DNA from: Magnetococcales bacterium
GTDB lineage: Bacteria > Pseudomonadota > Magnetococcia > Magnetococcales > Magnetaquicoccaceae
Assembly: GCA_015231755.1 (NCBI GenBank)
Contig: JADGAZ010000003.1
Span: 1 to 64,000 of the forward strand
Length of the DNA: 64,000 bases
Reading direction: 5' to 3'
Below are positions 7,987 to 16,202 of this stretch, one piece after another (the first letter of the stretch is position 1; each line of letters opens with the position of its first letter). The notes under the pieces were generated by a model. It made no database searches. It was not told the origin of the DNA and saw only the letters and a list, made by a program, of their open reading frames with translations. The position numbers and the translations under genes are program-made.

Positions 7987-10900
7987 ATGAATTCCGTGGA
8001 GATCAAACGACGGATCGCGACCCTGCCCGCCCTGGACCGCTGTGTGGTCTGGCTGATCGCGATTTATTATCTGCCCGCAACCCGAACTGAACTGTTCAAG
8101 GCTTTGCAGAAATGCGCCCCCATCACCACGGGCACACGGGGTACCGGTCTGAATCACCATCTGGAAGGGACGCTGCGTCGTCTGACCGATCTGGGGCTGA
8201 TCGTCGAGGAAAAAATCTCCCGGGGTGTGACCGGGGTGCGCATGCCCAGCCTCATCTCCTGGGAAGCCATGGAACTGGCCGTGGCCGACGACACCTTTCC
8301 GGCCCTGATCGCAGCGGTGCAAGAGACCACTCCGGCGGTCATCCAGTACAGTTGGGGCATGGCCCGGGCGGTCTCTTATGAGCTATGCATCCGGGAAATC
8401 CGCATCGGACTGTTCACCAACGACCTCAATCCGGTACGCTATTTCATGGGATTGGCGGAACGGGCCTTTCCCGATGCCAACCGCCCCTCCCCGTTCGTGC
8501 GGCTTTGCATGCAGCCGTTTCGACCCGAATGGTTCGGCGCCCGTTCCACGATCCTGCAAATCGAAACCTTGAGCCAAATCATGGTGGAGACGATTCGGGG
8601 CTTTCTGCCTTTTGCCGAGATCATTCCGTTGCTGCAAAGCTATCGGCTCCATGCCGACGAGCAACATGGTCCCCAATTCCGCCATCTGTTGGTAGTGTTT
8701 TTATTGTTGTCCGACCGTCTGGACGAAGCCCGTGACATCCTGAACGGCGAGAGGCCGGTGGATGCCCCCTTGTGTCTGCGGGCTTGGCTGCTGTTCATGC
8801 AAGGGGATTACGAACGGGCGATCCCCGGTTTCGAAGAGAGCCTGCGGGCCATCGAAAAAAGCAGCAAAGGCAAAAATAAAAAGGTCTTTCTGCGCCATCC
8901 CAGCGGCCCCTCCTTCATTCTGGCGCTCCTCAAGACCGGCAACCGGCTCCATCGACGCACGGCCATGGATTACATGGATCGGGTGTTCCGTACCGGCTCC
9001 GACCCGTTGCGTTTCGCCTACGAGGGGCTGTTCGCCCTGGCCCTGGTGATGGACAACCGGGTACGGGCCGCGCAAAGCTGGCTGGAACGGGACGAAGCCT
9101 TCGGAACCGCGGACACCGCGGAAATCCAGGCCAGCCACCGGCAACTGGTGGCGGGATCCGGAAAAGCGGATCTGAAATCACTGGCGCCGTTCTGTCAATT
9201 TTTTCATGTGCTGGCCCATTACTGGATCGATGCCGCCAAGGCCCGCGTCCATGTTCCGGTGCTGATGGAGTTGACGGAACTGGCGGAAGGTCACGGTCAT
9301 CTCTGGATGGCCCGGGAGAGCCGGGCCTTGTGGGAGGTGCTGGATGGCCGGGAGTGTGCGGACAGCCGCAGCATCGTGGCGCTGATGCGGCCCAAGGAGG
9401 TGTGGGAGTGGGCGTTGGAAGCTCTGGAGGATGTGGCCGGAGAGCTGAAAAACGCCCAGGGGGACGAGGAGACCCCGGGAGGACACGACGCGACCCGTCT
9501 GGTGTGGTTGATCAGCGCTCCCAAGGCCGGACTGAGCTTTGTCCACGCCAAGGAACAAAAATGGACCACCAAGGGGGAATGGACCCGGGGTCGGGTGATC
9601 ACGCAGCGCAGCCTGCGGAGTTTGGGCGCGATGCCGGGCAAGCTCTCGCCCCAGGACATGAAGCTGTGCGCCGCCATGGAAGTGGATTTCAACCGCTACG
9701 GGGCGCGGGAAAGCCGCATGGAGGGCCATCGTCTGCTGCCGTTGCTGGTGGGCCATCCTCTGGTTTTCTGGGAAGACGACCCGACGCTCAATGTGGAGGT
9801 GGTGGCGGGAGAACCGGAACTGTGCGTCCGGGAGGAAAATGGCAAGCTGTTGATCCATTTTTCCGAAGACGCCTCCCGGCTCGGGGCCTATGCCATCCGC
9901 GAAACCCCGACCCGTTGCCGGGTGGTGGAGATTCTGCCGCGTCACAAGGAGGTGGCGGAAATTCTGGGCAAAGGTCTGGAGATTCCCGGCAACGAACGGG
10001 AACGGGTCTTGAAAATCTTGCCTGGACTCTCCACCCTGGCGACGTTGCAATCGGAAATCGGCGGCGTGGGGGAACATCTGCCGGTGGTGGAAGCCTGCTC
10101 CCGTCCCCGGATTCACGTTTTGCCGTTCAACCAGGGGTTGAAGATCAAGATCATGATCCGCCCCTTCGGCGACGAAGGCCCCTGGCTGCCCCCCGGCGAG
10201 GGAGCCGCCACCCTGATCGCCGAGGTGGCCGGACGTCGCGCCCAGACCACCCGCGACTTGAAAGCCGAACGGGAACGGGCGGAACGGATTCTGTCGGTGT
10301 CGCCTCTGTTGGCCGAGGCGTGGCAAAAGGATTGGGAATGGAGTTTCGAGGAGCCGGCTTCCTGCTTGCAACTGTTATCCGAACTGCACCATCTGGAAGA
10401 TGGGCTTACCCTGGAATGGCCCGAAGGCGAGCGGTTGCGGGTGAGTCGGCCCTTGTCGTTCGGGGCCATGAGCCTGCGTTTCGAGCGGCAGAAGGATTGG
10501 TTCTCCGTGGATGGCACGCTCCAGGTGGACGAATCCCTGGTGCTGGACCTGCAAGAACTGCTCAAGCTCATGGAAGGGGCGGAAGGGGGACGGTTCGTGC
10601 CTCTGGGGGAGGGGCGTTATCTGGCCCTGACGGATGAATTCCGCAAGCGCCTGGCCCAGTTGGAAGCCTTTTCCCAAGGGACCGGAGCCAAACGGCATGT
10701 CCATCCCATGGCCCTCGGCGCCCTGGAGCCGCTGCTGCGGGAAGCGGGCAACAGTCAGGTGGACCCAGGCTGGGAGGAGCAGTTGGAACGGTTGCGCTCG
10801 TTGCAGGATTGGAGACCGGAACTGCCTTCCACCTTCACCGCCGAGCTGCGGGAGTATCAGAAAGAGGGGGTGCAATGGCTGTCCCGTCTGGCGGCCTGGG

Positions 10901-12216
10901 GGGCGGGAGCCTGTCTGGCGGATGACATGGGACTGGGCAAGACCCTGCAAGCCTTGGCCCTGTTGGTGACCCGCGCCCCGGATGGACCAGCGCTGGTGGT
11001 GGCTCCCACCTCGGTATGCATGAACTGGCTGGACGAAAGCCGACGCTGGGCACCCACCTTGAATGTTCAACTGTTCGGCGGGGTGGACCGGCAGGAACTG
11101 TTGAACGGTTTGGGTCCATTCGATCTATTGGTATGCAGTTACGGGTTGCTGCAAAACGAAGCGGAACGCTTTGCCGGCATCCAATGGCATTCGGTGGTGC
11201 TGGACGAGGCCCAGGCGATCAAGAACCGTCAGACCAAACGTTCCAAGGCGGTGATGGAGTTGAACGCCGGCTTCCGCATGGTGACCACCGGCACGCCGAT
11301 CGAAAACCATCTGGGAGAGTTGTGGAACATCTTCCGATTCATCAATCCCGGCTTTCTGGGATCGCTGGAGCGGTTCAACCGCCGCTTCGCCGTGCCCATC
11401 GAACGGGATCACGACGACGAGGCCCGCATCCGCTTAAAAACCCTGATCCGTCCCTTTGTGTTGCGACGATTGAAAAGTCAGGTACTCGACGAACTGCCCC
11501 CCCGCACCGAAATCACCTTGCGGGTGGAGATGGACGAGGAGGAACGCTCGTTTTACGAGGCGTTGCGCCGCAATGCCATCGAACGGTTGAGCGGGGATCC
11601 AGTTCCGGAGGAGGATCGACGCTTCCAGATCCTGGCCGAAATCATGAAGCTGCGGCGCGCCTGCTGTCATCCGGCCCTGGTGGTGCCGGATTGCGGATTG
11701 TCCGGGGCCAAGATGGCCTTGTTCAAGGAGGTGGTGGAAGAACTGTTGGCCAACGGGCACAAGGCGTTGGTTTTCAGCCAGTTCACCAGTTATCTGGCCA
11801 TCATCCGCGACCTGCTGGACACCGAGAAGATCTCCTATCAATATCTGGACGGCTCCACCCCGCCGATGGCCCGACGCGAAGCGGTACGGGCCTTTCAGTC
11901 CGGCAGCGGAGATCTGTTTCTGATCAGCCTGAAGGCGGGCGGCCTGGGTCTGAACCTCACCGCAGCCGATTATGTCATCCACATGGATCCCTGGTGGAAT
12001 CCGGCAGTGGAGGATCAGGCCTCGGACCGGGCCCACCGTTTTGGCCAACAAAGGCCGGTTACGGTCTATCGTCTGGTGATCCGGGAGTCCATCGAGGAGA
12101 AAATCGTCGATCTGCACCGCCACAAACGGGATCTGGCCGACGGCCTGCTGGACGGGGGCCAGACCGCCAGCACCATTTCCGCCGAGGAGTTGATGCGATT
12201 GCTGGCCGAAGAGTGA
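7987..12216 (+). CDS. SNF2-family DNA translocase/helicase, 1409 residues
   Basis: A very large Swi2/Snf2 ATPase. Only the last 450 residues are the motor: DDMGLGKTLQALALL (Walker A, near 979), DEAQAIKNRQTKRSK (Walker B, near 1074), SQFTSYL (start of lobe 2, near 1262) and a final QASDRAHRFGQQRPV (arginine-finger motif, near 1350). All key residues look intact. The first 900 residues have no domain I can name; around 230-350 they are helical and repeat-like. Such bacterial SNF2 proteins remodel protein-DNA or RNA polymerase complexes; the target is unknown. GGAAGGG precedes the ATG. It follows nth by 15 bases, which may suggest a role in DNA repair. Confidence 0.9.
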   Translation: MNSVEIKRRIATLPALDRCVVWLIAIYYLPATRTELFKALQKCAPITTGTRGTGLNHHLEGTLRRLTDLGLIVEEKISRGVTGVRMPSLISWEAMELAVADDTFPALIAAVQETTPAVIQYSWGMARAVSYELCIREIRIGLFTNDLNPVRYFMGLAERAFPDANRPSPFVRLCMQPFRPEWFGARSTILQIETLSQIMVETIRGFLPFAEIIPLLQSYRLHADEQHGPQFRHLLVVFLLLSDRLDEARDILNGERPVDAPLCLRAWLLFMQGDYERAIPGFEESLRAIEKSSKGKNKKVFLRHPSGPSFILALLKTGNRLHRRTAMDYMDRVFRTGSDPLRFAYEGLFALALVMDNRVRAAQSWLERDEAFGTADTAEIQASHRQLVAGSGKADLKSLAPFCQFFHVLAHYWIDAAKARVHVPVLMELTELAEGHGHLWMARESRALWEVLDGRECADSRSIVALMRPKEVWEWALEALEDVAGELKNAQGDEETPGGHDATRLVWLISAPKAGLSFVHAKEQKWTTKGEWTRGRVITQRSLRSLGAMPGKLSPQDMKLCAAMEVDFNRYGARESRMEGHRLLPLLVGHPLVFWEDDPTLNVEVVAGEPELCVREENGKLLIHFSEDASRLGAYAIRETPTRCRVVEILPRHKEVAEILGKGLEIPGNERERVLKILPGLSTLATLQSEIGGVGEHLPVVEACSRPRIHVLPFNQGLKIKIMIRPFGDEGPWLPPGEGAATLIAEVAGRRAQTTRDLKAERERAERILSVSPLLAEAWQKDWEWSFEEPASCLQLLSELHHLEDGLTLEWPEGERLRVSRPLSFGAMSLRFERQKDWFSVDGTLQVDESLVLDLQELLKLMEGAEGGRFVPLGEGRYLALTDEFRKRLAQLEAFSQGTGAKRHVHPMALGALEPLLREAGNSQVDPGWEEQLERLRSLQDWRPELPSTFTAELREYQKEGVQWLSRLAAWGAGACLADDMGLGKTLQALALLVTRAPDGPALVVAPTSVCMNWLDESRRWAPTLNVQLFGGVDRQELLNGLGPFDLLVCSYGLLQNEAERFAGIQWHSVVLDEAQAIKNRQTKRSKAVMELNAGFRMVTTGTPIENHLGELWNIFRFINPGFLGSLERFNRRFAVPIERDHDDEARIRLKTLIRPFVLRRLKSQVLDELPPRTEITLRVEMDEEERSFYEALRRNAIERLSGDPVPEEDRRFQILAEIMKLRRACCHPALVVPDCGLSGAKMALFKEVVEELLANGHKALVFSQFTSYLAIIRDLLDTEKISYQYLDGSTPPMARREAVRAFQSGSGDLFLISLKAGGLGLNLTAADYVIHMDPWWNPAVEDQASDRAHRFGQQRPVTVYRLVIRESIEEKIVDLHRHKRDLADGLLDGGQTASTISAEELMRLLAEE

Positions 12217-12254
12217 AAAGAAAAGGGGGAAGAGTCGTCGCGGGGAGTCGCGTC

Positions 12255-13268
12255 TCAAAGACGCTTCTGGCTGCTGGCAAACTCGACAAACAAACCGTCG
12301 GAACGCACGGTGTGGCTCAGAAACCATTCATACAAAAAGAAATGCAGATCCACAATCAAGCCGATGCTGCGGTCGCACACCAACTGATTCACCAACGCCT
12401 TCACCCGAGTCAGCAACCCCTGATGTTCCTGGATATGGGCAGCCAGTTTGGGATAGCCGATCTTGCGCATCCACGCCTCCTCCCCGGCGAAGTGATCCCG
12501 GCAATAGGTGAGCAGAAACGCAATGGCGTGATCGATTCCGCTCCAGTCTAGCAGGGTAGGCTTGTGGGTGGAGAGTCTGCCCGCCAGCAGTCGAATGCCG
12601 ACAACGATATTCATCAAATCGACATGCTCTTGATCAATTTCCGCAATGCCTGTGGCAATCAGGTGCCGCCGCATCGTTTCCCGCATCGCAACCTGACTTC
12701 TGGCCTCCGCATCGGCCTGCGGCCCATGGGCATCGTCCCGTCGCAACGCTGGCGGGAGGTGCAGTTCCGTGCCCGACAACGCCACCCTTTCCCCCCTGGC
12801 AAACCGGGCATAGGCCATATCCATCTGATTGATGTGTTGAAACAGCCACCCAATCACCAGATGCATCAGATCCACAATATATGATACGGATTCCTGCCAG
12901 ATCCGCTGTTCCAACGTCAAAAGAGACTGGATAAACACCTGATGCGCCTGCCGATGGGCGTGCAGATCCGGAAACCGCAACGTTTCCATGAATCCTTCCT
13001 CATCGTGGAAATGTTGGATGGCATAACGTTTCAAGGCGAGGATGGCCTCTCTCAGGGCATCCAGATCCTGCGGGTCGGGGGCTTTCTTTTGCAACCGCCG
13101 CATCTGGGCGTAAAGAACCACCATAATCTCGACCAGTTGTGTGTGCTGTCCATGCAGACCCGGAACGCCGATATCCCGCAGACGGCCCAACAGATTGCTG
13201 CGGAACGTATCCAAAGAGACATCACGCTGAAGATCATCCGGAACTGATGACATCACGAGGGCTTTCAC
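12255..13268 (-). CDS. Double-domain bacteriohemerythrin
   Basis: A 337-residue protein with two hemerythrin four-helix bundles, which bind O2 at a di-iron site. The first (about 30-160) has HGQH, HFHDEE, HRQAH and a late HINQMD. The second (about 205-325) has DQEH, HFAGEE, HIQEH and SHTVRSD. Both sets of iron ligands look complete. The start is GTG 13268, preceded by AGGAG; the longer frame to 13373 would overlap the upstream gene. It begins 16 bases after the HD-GYP-hemerythrin stop, so they form an operon. Likely roles are oxygen storage or sensing, or iron handling. Confidence 0.85.
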   Translation of the reverse strand: MKALVMSSVPDDLQRDVSLDTFRSNLLGRLRDIGVPGLHGQHTQLVEIMVVLYAQMRRLQKKAPDPQDLDALREAILALKRYAIQHFHDEEGFMETLRFPDLHAHRQAHQVFIQSLLTLEQRIWQESVSYIVDLMHLVIGWLFQHINQMDMAYARFARGERVALSGTELHLPPALRRDDAHGPQADAEARSQVAMRETMRRHLIATGIAEIDQEHVDLMNIVVGIRLLAGRLSTHKPTLLDWSGIDHAIAFLLTYCRDHFAGEEAWMRKIGYPKLAAHIQEHQGLLTRVKALVNQLVCDRSIGLIVDLHFFLYEWFLSHTVRSDGLFVEFASSQKRL

Positions 13269-13284
13269 AAGCGTATCTCCTCTT

Positions 13285-14733
13285 TTAAGAAAAGGGGCGG
13301 TGAGGCGGTTGAACACAATCGACCTCATCTGGTTGCAAAGACGACACGAACCGATAATATTTGCCGTCTTCATGGAGAATATGCTCTCTGAGCCAACCGC
13401 TCAGAAGTTCCAGCAATTCATCTCCGATCTGTTGCTGGGTGGAGATGTTGACCTCATGAAGAAACCGATGACGCATATCCCGTACCTTCCGGGTCAACGC
13501 CTGATGAATCCGGATATGCGCCTGCAAGTCCGGATATCCCATCTTGAGCAAATAGGCCTCTTCGCGCGCAAAGTGACCAATCGTATAGTTGAACAACTCC
13601 TGCTGCACCAGATTGAACATGATCACATCCCGCTGTTCGATGGATTTGTAGACCTGGTTCAGCAACGCGATCAGATTGCAGTGATCGAAATCCAACAGGC
13701 GATCTCCAACCGTCATGTCCGGAGTCCAGACAATGCGATTGGAGCGCTGACGATCCTCCAGCACCGCCAGAAAGGCATCGACGATCTGGGGATCGAACAT
13801 CTGACCCGACATCTTCTGCACAAACCCGATCGCCTCCGCCTCGCTCCAGGCCTGTTTGTAGGGCCGCTCCGAAACCAGGGCGTCATAGACATCCGCCAAC
13901 GCGACGATGCGCCCGGACAACGGAATCTCCTCCCCCGCCAGCCCATCCGGATAGCCGGACCCGTTGAAGTTCTCATGGTGGGATTTGGCGATCTCTTCGG
14001 CCATAGCCAGATAGCTGTCGTCGTCGAGATAATCATTCAGGCGTTTCAACAGACTCCACCCCATGAGGGCGTGCTGTTGAATGATCTGACGCTCCTGGGC
14101 ATCCAGAGCGCCCGGCTTGAGCAGAATCCGGTCGGGGGTGGTGACTTTGCCGATGTCGTGAAGAATGCTGGCCAGGGCGATATTCTGCAAGAAATGCTCG
14201 TGCAGAATGGAACCGTACAACCCCTGCTCCATCAACTTGCGCGTCACCGCATGGGTCAAACGGGCCACGCGCAAGACATGATCCCCCGTGGTCTGATCCC
14301 GACTCTCCGCCAACTCCGCCAACGCCATCACCGTGATCCGACTGGAACGGTGCAAGGACTCCATGGTGGTGTGATGCGTCGTCACATCGGTGATGGTCAA
14401 CGCATACCCACCCTCCTCCAGCGTCCGTCCCCGCACCGCCAGCCATCTGCCCGCCAGAAAAAAATCCGCCGGCGTAAACGGTATGCCGGTCGCATGGGAA
14501 CGCGACACCCCTTCCGCGATCGATTGATTGTCGTGTCGACCCACTTTCACATACTGTTCCAGAATGGACAAACAATCCCCAAAGGGCCGTTCCACCAGGG
14601 ATTCCTGGATATCCAAACAGAACAGCTTCAAGAAATTACCATTGCAGAACAAAACAATGCCCATATCATCGACCAGCAACAAACCCCGGCTTGTCTGTCC
14701 AAGATAATGTTCAAGCAAACAAACACGATTCAT
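13285..14733 (-). CDS. PAS-like / HD-GYP phosphodiesterase with C-terminal hemerythrin domain
   Basis: A 482-residue signalling protein. Residues 10-120 look like a PAS sensor (GLLLVDDMGIVLFCNGNF). Residues 135-310 form an HD-GYP domain with the metal-binding HDIGK and the hallmark HHENFNGSGYPDGL, so it should hydrolyse cyclic di-GMP. Residues 340-465 are a hemerythrin domain with DFDHCN, HFAREE, HIRIH and HILHED. The architecture implies that oxygen or redox state at the di-iron site tunes c-di-GMP breakdown. It is the first gene of a two-gene minus-strand operon with the double hemerythrin. A long non-coding region lies upstream. Confidence 0.9.
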   Translation of the reverse strand: MNRVCLLEHYLGQTSRGLLLVDDMGIVLFCNGNFLKLFCLDIQESLVERPFGDCLSILEQYVKVGRHDNQSIAEGVSRSHATGIPFTPADFFLAGRWLAVRGRTLEEGGYALTITDVTTHHTTMESLHRSSRITVMALAELAESRDQTTGDHVLRVARLTHAVTRKLMEQGLYGSILHEHFLQNIALASILHDIGKVTTPDRILLKPGALDAQERQIIQQHALMGWSLLKRLNDYLDDDSYLAMAEEIAKSHHENFNGSGYPDGLAGEEIPLSGRIVALADVYDALVSERPYKQAWSEAEAIGFVQKMSGQMFDPQIVDAFLAVLEDRQRSNRIVWTPDMTVGDRLLDFDHCNLIALLNQVYKSIEQRDVIMFNLVQQELFNYTIGHFAREEAYLLKMGYPDLQAHIRIHQALTRKVRDMRHRFLHEVNISTQQQIGDELLELLSGWLREHILHEDGKYYRFVSSLQPDEVDCVQPPHRPFS

Positions 14734-15407
14734 TCGGTCTCATCCTTGCAACAGATTTTTATTGTCTGACGCTGCCCACCACACACAGGCATTGTCCCGC
14801 ACAACGCGGCAAGAAGATTATATAATAACCTATCAATTCCTGCGCTATACGATAGGATACCATAAAAAGACCGACACCAGCATCATAACGAATCACACCC
14901 CGGGATCACAGCCTCTTTAGAGAAGACCAAATCAAGATTTAACACTCCGTTCATATACAACATAAAGATTTATCATTATCCCATTTATGCAATAATATAC
15001 TCTCAATAACCTAGCAAACGCAATCAAGAAAATTAAAAATCAACATTTTACCACCTTCAGCAATACACTTTTGTTTCATATTCCATTCTTTATGTTTCAT
15101 GCTACATGTTTCATGTTTCATGCTTCATGCTTCATGCTTCATGCTTCATGCTTCATGCTTCATGCTTCATGTTTCATGTTTCATGTTTCATGCCCGGTCA
15201 GGCTGCGACACTCCCAACGGTCAGAACGGATCAAGGTGCCGAAGGCTCTCACGCCTGGACCCGTCCTGGATTGCCGTGCCGGACCTACCGTTGAAATTTT
15301 ATTCAACATGGCTATTCAAGCATGGGAAGGCATGCTATCCTTGCCGAAGCTCTCGTTAAGAGCTTTAAAGATACCCAATGCGTTTTCTAAGACAAGGAGA
15401 TGGATTC
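14734..15407. other. 674-base non-coding region with tandem repeat
   Basis: It lies between the divergent HD-GYP-hemerythrin gene and the small lysine-rich protein gene. The first 330 bases are AT-rich and without genes. Then comes a 7-bp tandem repeat (15095-15192) and about 215 bases of ordinary GC content leading to the next gene. An open frame through the repeat is an artefact of its period. No clear promoter was found, though the AT-rich part must hold the promoter of the minus-strand operon. Confidence 0.6.
15095..15192. repeat. Tandem repeat, 14 x 7 bp (YTTCATG)
   Basis: Exactly 14 contiguous heptamers: TTTCATG, CTACATG, two TTTCATG, seven CTTCATG and three TTTCATG. The central seven are identical. 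Short perfect tandem repeats like this change copy number by polymerase slippage. It is 216 bases before the start of the secreted lysine-rich protein gene, so it could vary promoter spacing, but no promoter is recognised around it. Confidence 0.95.
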
Positions 15408-15650
15408 ATGAAAAAAAGCATTCTGGCACTGACCGTGGCACTGGGTCTGGGTCTGGGTCTGGCGGGCACGGTTGCCTCCGTGGACGCAGCCGAACGGGTT
15501 GCGTCCAAAGGCACCATGATCATGGCGGCTGCCACCGACCCGGCAACCGACAAACATGCCACGCATGCCAAGGCCACCAAAAAAGCCAAAAAGAAAACCA
15601 AGAAAAAAGCGGCAGCCGCAACCAAAACGGATACCCTGATTACAAAATAA
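15408..15650 (+). CDS. Small secreted lysine/alanine-rich protein
   Basis: An 80-residue precursor. A clear Sec signal peptide (MKKSILALTVALGLGLGLAG, cleavage near SVDA-AE) is followed by about 55 residues. The last 30 are almost only Lys, Ala and Thr (KKAKKKTKKKAAAA). AAGGAG lies eight bases before ATG 15408, so the upstream in-frame codons are not used. The highly basic exported tail could bind nucleic acid, acidic polysaccharide or LPS; no known family fits. The next gene encodes a protein of the same plan, suggesting duplication of a design if not of sequence. Confidence 0.8.
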   Translation: MKKSILALTVALGLGLGLAGTVASVDAAERVASKGTMIMAAATDPATDKHATHAKATKKAKKKTKKKAAAATKTDTLITK

Positions 15651-15789
15651 TCTTCTTTGGTTTGAATGCACGCCCGTCGATTCTTCCATGGATCAGATCT
15701 GCAAGGCATCCGTTCCATGGAAGAGATGACCGTGTCGATGAGAAAGCAACACTGTCTTTACCTTTTATACTGCTCAAGGGAACTGGTTG

Positions 15790-16089
15790 ATGAAGAAAAA
15801 TCTGTTGATGGTGGCGTTGTTGTTGGGTTTGACCGGAGGAGTCGCGTCCGCGGCGGATCTTTCCTCCACGGATCTTTCCGGCCTCTCCAAGCCGTTGATT
15901 CTCGCCTCTGCCGATTCGATTCAATCCGCGGTCGTGGTGGATGAGGATCAATCCACGGTTCTGGACAAAAAGAAAAAGAAAAAGAAGAAAAAAGCCAAAA
16001 AGGCCAAACAGCAGAAAGCGGGAGCCAATGATTTCGGCGCCGGCGCCGGCAGCTCCGCGGGACAGTGGGATACAGGACCGGCCCAATAA
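15790..16089 (+). CDS. Small secreted protein with poly-lysine stretch
   Basis: A 99-residue precursor: a Sec signal peptide (MKKNLLMVALLLGLTGGVASA), an acidic/neutral 40-residue segment, a run of nine lysines followed by AKKAKQQK, then a Gly/Ala-rich tail ending GQWDTGPAQ. AAGGGA is well placed before ATG 15790. Like the preceding gene it encodes an exported, strongly basic protein, and the two are 139 bases apart on the same strand. No family is recognised. A terminator shared with acnB follows. Confidence 0.75.
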   Translation: MKKNLLMVALLLGLTGGVASAADLSSTDLSGLSKPLILASADSIQSAVVVDEDQSTVLDKKKKKKKKKAKKAKQQKAGANDFGAGAGSSAGQWDTGPAQ

Positions 16090-16150
16090 ATCCCCTGCCG
16101 GGATTGCGGCCATTCGCGATCGGTTTCCACTTCAAAGATTTCCGATCAAA

Positions 16151-16182
16151 AAAAAACGCCCAGGTTACCCTGGGCGTTTTTT
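16151..16182. terminator. Bidirectional Rho-independent terminator
   Basis: CGCCCAGG (16157-16164) pairs with CCTGGGCG (16169-16176), with A6 before and T6 after. It can stop both the lysine-rich protein transcript (+) and the acnB transcript (-). Confidence 0.85.
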
Positions 16183-16202
16183 GTTTCAGCCACCGCGGCG
16201 CG

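Noticed and set aside
7987..12216. Phage-defence helicase
   Set aside because: SNF2 motors occur in defence systems, but no methylase, nuclease or other defence gene is beside it.
15095..15192. CRISPR array
   Set aside because: The repeats are 7 bp and contiguous without spacers, and no cas genes are present.
15071..15790. Open frame across the 7-bp repeat with heptad MLHASCF
   Set aside because: A 7-bp repeat gives a repeating seven-residue peptide in every frame; no ribosome site or domain supports a gene.
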